From the NCBI RefSeq assembly GCF_030764225.1, contig NZ_JASAXH010000002.1: a stretch of DNA of 64,000 nt; one strand, written 5' to 3'. The DNA is from Phocoenobacter atlanticus. Its GTDB lineage: Bacteria > Pseudomonadota > Gammaproteobacteria > Enterobacterales > Pasteurellaceae. The notes under the pieces are model-generated. The model made no database searches and was not told the DNA's origin. It saw only the letters and a program-made list of their open reading frames with translations. Both the position numbers and the translations under genes were made by a program. Of this stretch, positions 60,771-64,000 are shown in pieces (within the stretch, counting starts at the first letter, position 1; every line of letters starts with the position of its first letter).

Positions 60771-62441
60771 ATGTCATCACAATTTGTTTATACGATGCAT
60801 CGAGTGGGCAAAATTGTTCCACCTAAGCGTCAGATATTAAAAGATATTTCATTAAGCTTTTTCCCTGGTGCAAAAATTGGGGTATTAGGTTTAAATGGTG
60901 CGGGTAAATCAACCTTACTTCGTATTATGGCGGGCGTTGATAAAGAATTTGAAGGGGAAGCGCGAGCACAACCTGGCATTAAAATCGGCTATCTACCACA
61001 AGAACCTAGATTAGATCCTGAGCAAACCGTACAAGAAGCGGTTGAAGAAGCCGTAGCAGAAGTTAAAAATGCATTAACTCGTTTAGATGAAGTTTACGCA
61101 CTTTACGCTGATCCTGATGCTGATTTTGATAAATTAGCCACAGAGCAAGGTAAATTAGAAGCGATTATTCAAGCTCACGACGGACACAATTTACAAAACC
61201 AATTAGAGCGTGCAGCTGATGCGTTACGTTTACCTGAATGGAATGCAAAAATTGCTAACTTATCAGGTGGGGAACGCCGCCGAGTGGCACTTTGTCGCTT
61301 ATTGTTAGAAAAACCTGATATGTTATTGCTGGACGAACCAACCAACCACTTAGATGCTGAGTCTGTGGCGTGGTTAGAGCGTTTCTTACACGATTATGAA
61401 GGTACTGTTGTAGCAATTACCCATGACCGTTATTTCTTAGATAATGTTGCAGGTTGGATTTTAGAGCTTGACCGAGGTGAAGGTATTCCTTGGGAAGGCA
61501 ATTACTCAACGTGGTTAGAGCAAAAAGAGAAACGCTTAGCCCAAGAGCAAGCAACAGAAAGTGCTCGTCAAAAATCCATTGAAAAAGAGCTTGAATGGGT
61601 ACGTCAAAATCCAAAAGGTCGCCAAGCAAAATCAAAAGCACGTATGGCTCGTTTTGATGAATTAACATCAAGCGAATACCAAAAACGTAATGAAACCAAC
61701 GAACTCTTTATTCCACCTGGTCCACGTTTAGGGGATAAAGTGATTGAAGTGCAAAACTTAACCAAATCTTATGGCGATCGTACCTTGATTGATGATTTAT
61801 CTTTCTCCATTCCGAAAGGGGCAATCGTTGGGATTATCGGTGCGAACGGTGCAGGTAAATCCACATTATTCCGTATGCTTTCAGGTAAAGAGCAAGCAGA
61901 TAAAGGCTCAGTAACTTTAGGTGATACCGTTGTTTTAGCCTCAGTGGATCAGTTCCGTGATGAAATGAATGATACCAAAACCGTATGGGAAGAAATTTCT
62001 AACGGACAGGATATTTTAACGATCGGGAACTTTGAAATTCCAAGCCGTGCTTATGTTGGACGCTTTAATTTTAAAGGCGTAGATCAACAAAAACGTGTCG
62101 GTGAACTTTCAGGGGGGGAACGTGGACGTTTACATTTAGCAAAATTATTGCAAGTGGGTGGAAACGTATTATTACTCGATGAGCCGACGAATGATCTAGA
62201 TATTGAAACCTTACGAGCCTTAGAAAATGCAATTTTAGAATTCCCTGGTTGTGCAATGGTGATTTCACACGACCGTTGGTTCTTAGACCGTATTGCAACC
62301 CATATTTTGGATTACGGCGATGAAGGTAAAGTAACGTTCTACGAAGGAAACTTCTCAGACTACGAAGAGTGGAAGAAGAAAACCTTTGGAGCAGCAGCGA
62401 TTGAACCAACACGTATTAAATATAAACGTATCACAAAATAA
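60771..62441 (+). CDS. ettA: Energy-dependent translational throttle protein EttA (ABC-F)
   Basis: ABC-F ATPase that binds the ribosomal E site and slows translation when the ATP/ADP ratio is low. The 556 residues hold two ABC domains: Walker A GLNGAGKST and GANGAGKST; signatures LSGGERRR and LSGGERGR; DEPTNHLD and DEPTNDLD. The linker contains the P-site interaction motif region (EWVRQNPKGRQAKSKARM). Codon use is more regular than in its neighbours, as expected of a well-expressed gene. A palindromic terminator follows. Confidence 0.96.
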   Translation: MSSQFVYTMHRVGKIVPPKRQILKDISLSFFPGAKIGVLGLNGAGKSTLLRIMAGVDKEFEGEARAQPGIKIGYLPQEPRLDPEQTVQEAVEEAVAEVKNALTRLDEVYALYADPDADFDKLATEQGKLEAIIQAHDGHNLQNQLERAADALRLPEWNAKIANLSGGERRRVALCRLLLEKPDMLLLDEPTNHLDAESVAWLERFLHDYEGTVVAITHDRYFLDNVAGWILELDRGEGIPWEGNYSTWLEQKEKRLAQEQATESARQKSIEKELEWVRQNPKGRQAKSKARMARFDELTSSEYQKRNETNELFIPPGPRLGDKVIEVQNLTKSYGDRTLIDDLSFSIPKGAIVGIIGANGAGKSTLFRMLSGKEQADKGSVTLGDTVVLASVDQFRDEMNDTKTVWEEISNGQDILTIGNFEIPSRAYVGRFNFKGVDQQKRVGELSGGERGRLHLAKLLQVGGNVLLLDEPTNDLDIETLRALENAILEFPGCAMVISHDRWFLDRIATHILDYGDEGKVTFYEGNFSDYEEWKKKTFGAAAIEPTRIKYKRITK

Positions 62442-62450
62442 TTAAATCAA

Positions 62451-62478
62451 GTAGAGACAGGGCATGCCCTGTCTTTTT
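62451..62478 (+). terminator. GTAGAGAC-type palindrome, terminator of ettA
   Basis: AGACAGGGCATGCCCTGTCT (62455-62474) is a perfect 20-base palindrome followed by TTTT. It shares the GTAGAGAC opening with the palindrome at 16409-16436. Confidence 0.75.
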
Positions 62479-62492
62479 CGATGTAATTATAT

Positions 62493-62524
62493 TTTTGCAA
62501 AAAATCATAAAAATCTAACCGCTT
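62493..62524 (-). repeat. Uptake signal sequence copy before dnaQ
   Basis: ACCGCTT (62518-62524) with tail TTTTTGCAAAAAAT to its left, 20 bases before the dnaQ start. Confidence 0.55.
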
Positions 62525-62544
62525 AATTTAACTAAAAAATCATT

Positions 62545-63306
62545 ATGAAAAAAATTCAACGACAAGTTGTACTTGATACCGAAACAACAGGTATGAACTT
62601 TAATGGAAAGCCATATATTGGGCATAACATCATTGAAATTGGGGCTGTAGAAGTGATAAATCGTCGCCTAACAGGACGAACGTATCACGTCTATATAAAA
62701 CCACCACGTGAAGTGGAAGAAGAAGCAATTAAAGTTCACGGTATTACCAATGACTTTTTAAAAGATAAACCAAGCTTTGCTGAAATTGTGGATGAATTTG
62801 TTGATTTTATTAAAGGTGCAGAGCTTGTTATTCATAATGCCCCCTTTGATGTCGGCTTTATGGATCACGAATTTTCATTTTTAAAAAATCCGCCACCTAA
62901 AACGGCTGAAATGTGCAAGGTTACTGATACGTTATTAATGGCTCGTAAAATGTATCCAGGAAAACGAAATAGTTTAGATGCCTTATGTTCACGACTAGGA
63001 ATAGATAATACTAAGCGTGTACTTCACGGCGCATTACTGGATGCTGAGATTCTCGCTGATGTTTACCTGATGATGACAGGGGGGCAAATAGCGTTATTAT
63101 CTGAAAATGAAGAAACCAAAAAAACAACAGAAGAAAAAAATTTATTTGAACATACTCCACTTGATACCAGTGGGCTAATCACCCTTGAACCAACAAAAGA
63201 AGAATTAGATGCACACCTAGAATATTTAACTTTAATTGATAAAAAATCGAAAGGAAATTGTATTTGGTTAGCAGAAAATAAAGATGAAACAGCAGAGTTA
63301 CATTAA
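62545..63306 (+). CDS. dnaQ: DNA polymerase III epsilon subunit (proofreading exonuclease)
   Basis: 3'-5' exonuclease of the replicase core. The 253 residues show the DEDDh residues in VLDTETTG (D12, E14), HNAPFDVGFM and LHGALLDAE. The C-terminal tail (about 190-253), which binds the alpha subunit, is less conserved. The order dnaQ then tRNA-Asp also occurs in E. coli (dnaQ-aspV). Confidence 0.95.
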   Translation: MKKIQRQVVLDTETTGMNFNGKPYIGHNIIEIGAVEVINRRLTGRTYHVYIKPPREVEEEAIKVHGITNDFLKDKPSFAEIVDEFVDFIKGAELVIHNAPFDVGFMDHEFSFLKNPPPKTAEMCKVTDTLLMARKMYPGKRNSLDALCSRLGIDNTKRVLHGALLDAEILADVYLMMTGGQIALLSENEETKKTTEEKNLFEHTPLDTSGLITLEPTKEELDAHLEYLTLIDKKSKGNCIWLAENKDETAELH

Positions 63307-63373
63307 AATCTGAGTTAAAAACAGCCTTTTTGACTATTTTAACAACATTTAAATATAGTTTTGAAAAAAAGAT

Positions 63374-63402
63374 TTGACGACGTAGTATTAAATCATTATT
63401 AT
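63374..63402 (+). promoter_or_regulatory. tRNA-Asp promoter
   Basis: TTGACG (63374-63379), 17-base spacer, TATTAT (63397-63402); the predicted transcript start is about 10 bases before the tRNA. Confidence 0.7.
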
Positions 63403-63418
63403 ACACCTCGTTCACAGC

Positions 63419-63495
63419 GGAGTGGTAGTTCAGCTGGTTAGAATACCTGCCTGTCACGCAGGGGGTCGCGGGTTCGAATCCCGTCCATTCCGCCA
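63419..63495 (+). tRNA. tRNA-Asp (anticodon GTC)
   Basis: 77 bases including encoded CCA. Acceptor GGAGTGG pairs with CCATTCC (one G-T). The anticodon stem CCTGC/GCAGG holds the loop with GTC (63453-63455). The T arm is CGGG-TTCGAAT-CCCG. Nearly identical to E. coli tRNA-Asp. Confidence 0.98.
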
Positions 63496-63507
63496 ATTAT
63501 TTATATG

Positions 63508-63545
63508 AAACCCACATAAAATTTATTTTATGTGGGTTTTGTTTT
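63508..63545 (+). terminator. Intrinsic terminator after tRNA-Asp
   Basis: AAACCCACATAAAAT (63508-63522) and ATTTTATGTGGGTTT (63525-63539) form a perfect 15-bp stem; TGTTTTT follows. Confidence 0.85.
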
Positions 63546-63630
63546 TCAATAACTTGCATTTATTTCCACCAAAGTACCCCTTTAGATATCCTTATTTTTA
63601 ATGCTAGAAAGATATTATTTATGATAAATA

Positions 63631-64000
63631 TAGCCAAAGTATTATAATTTGACATAGTTAAAATATTCCTGAAATAAAAAGTTAATATCATCACATCTTA
63701 ACTTCTTCCTAATAGACTTGGCTTGAGCCCACTTTTTTTCAATGGGATTCAAGTCAGGACTATAAGGTGGAAGAAATTCTAAAATGACACCTTTATCTTG
63801 GATAGCTGTTATCATATCCTGACGTTTATGAAACGTCGCATTATCCATCACTAAAACAGAATCAGGCTTCACCTTAGGTAATAAATCCTGTTTTAGCCAA
63901 GCATAAAACGTGTCTGAATTAATATTGCCTTCAAATAAGGATACCGTTAGAAAAGTAAAACCTATAATTGCACCAATCACATTAATTCGCCCTTTTGCAT
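63631..64000 (-). mobile_element. IS630-family insertion sequence, one end
   Basis: The transposase 3' half lies at the right edge of the window. The end of the element is not certain; TAGCCAAAGTATTATAATTT from 63631, next to a TA as in IS630 target sites, is the best guess for the inverted repeat. The insertion is about 85 bases past the tRNA-Asp terminator. The other end is outside. Confidence 0.5.
63642..63998 (-). CDS. IS630-family DDE transposase, C-terminal part
   Basis: The frame is open to the window edge (AKGRINVIGAIIG), so the GTG at 63980 is internal. The second catalytic Asp is in LVMDNATFHKRQDM and the catalytic Glu in PPYSPDLNPIEKKWAQAK, the hallmark of IS630/Tc1-type enzymes. 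No stop or shift is seen in the visible part, so it may be intact. Confidence 0.9.
   Translation of the reverse strand, partial: AKGRINVIGAIIGFTFLTVSLFEGNINSDTFYAWLKQDLLPKVKPDSVLVMDNATFHKRQDMITAIQDKGVILEFLPPYSPDLNPIEKKWAQAKSIRKKLRCDDINFLFQEYFNYVKL

Noticed and set aside
62112..62118. Run of seven G in ettA, and another in nhaC near 22241
   Set aside because: Each is a normal codon sequence (SGGE; MGGL) in an intact gene; the runs are shorter than typical contingency tracts.
1..64000. CRISPR arrays, prophage, rRNA
   Set aside because: No spaced direct repeats, phage structural genes or rRNA segments were found; the only long tandem array is the octamer at 43312.

Overview
This 64 kb window is a low-GC chromosomal segment of a gammaproteobacterium, most likely a member of the Pasteurellaceae. 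The evidence is the gene set and order (dksA-pcnB-folK, mlaFEDCB-ibaG-murA, ldtD-mepK-gloC, dnaQ next to tRNA-Asp), a KdkA-type Kdo kinase, and many copies of an uptake-signal-like motif: core AAGCGGT plus an AT-rich tail ending in AAATTTGCAAA. That motif resembles the Actinobacillus pleuropneumoniae-type DNA uptake sequence (core ACAAGCGGT) more than the Haemophilus type (AAGTGCGGT). The species cannot be named from sequence alone.

Layout, left to right. 1-7.3 kb: end of potC, nagZ, a lysine riboswitch controlling an NhaC-family transporter (lysW), then accD-folC-sohB. 7.3-16.4 kb: pilW and rlmN (minus strand), nrdB-yfaE, a patatin-like lipoprotein, macAB and cmoB. 16.4-24.4 kb: tyrS, a candidate Fur-controlled small RNA divergent from sodA, yqiA, lysS, nhaC, a TorD-like chaperone and nfo. 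24.4-31.4 kb: SOS-controlled recN, folB, cdd, a cation/proton antiporter, folE, a QueF-like protein and a VUT-family transporter. 31.4-40.5 kb: kdkA, then a type I restriction-modification island. 40.6-51 kb: folK-pcnB-dksA (minus strand), an octanucleotide repeat array, ldtD-mepK-gloC and the complete Mla lipid-transport operon with ibaG and murA. 51-64 kb: dppABC, ftsEX, an alanine/sodium symporter, ampG, rarD, ettA, dnaQ, tRNA-Asp and the end of an IS630-family insertion sequence.

The main accessory region is 32.1-40.5 kb, read on the minus strand as hsdM - fic - hsdS - prrC - hsdR. It looks like a type IC system of the EcoR124I/EcoprrI kind. It carries a PrrC-type anticodon nuclease between hsdS and hsdR and a Fic enzyme between hsdM and hsdS, preceded by a perfect 17-bp inverted repeat. 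The hsdS gene is split by a G9 tract (minus strand). A change to G8 or G11 would restore one frame of about 403 codons. The same gene has 12-bp tandem repeats coding for a four-residue unit in its central spacer. Restriction specificity is therefore probably phase-variable.

A second candidate contingency locus is a run of 16 perfect copies of TTTATAGC ending 29 bases before ldtD. Regulatory RNA and DNA sites include the lysine riboswitch, a near-consensus Fur box between sodA and the candidate sRNA, two LexA boxes before recN, and a folded leader before the VUT transporter operon. Functional links within the window: NagZ, AmpG, LdtD, MepK and MurA act in peptidoglycan synthesis, remodelling or recycling; FolB, FolC, FolE and FolK act in folate synthesis.
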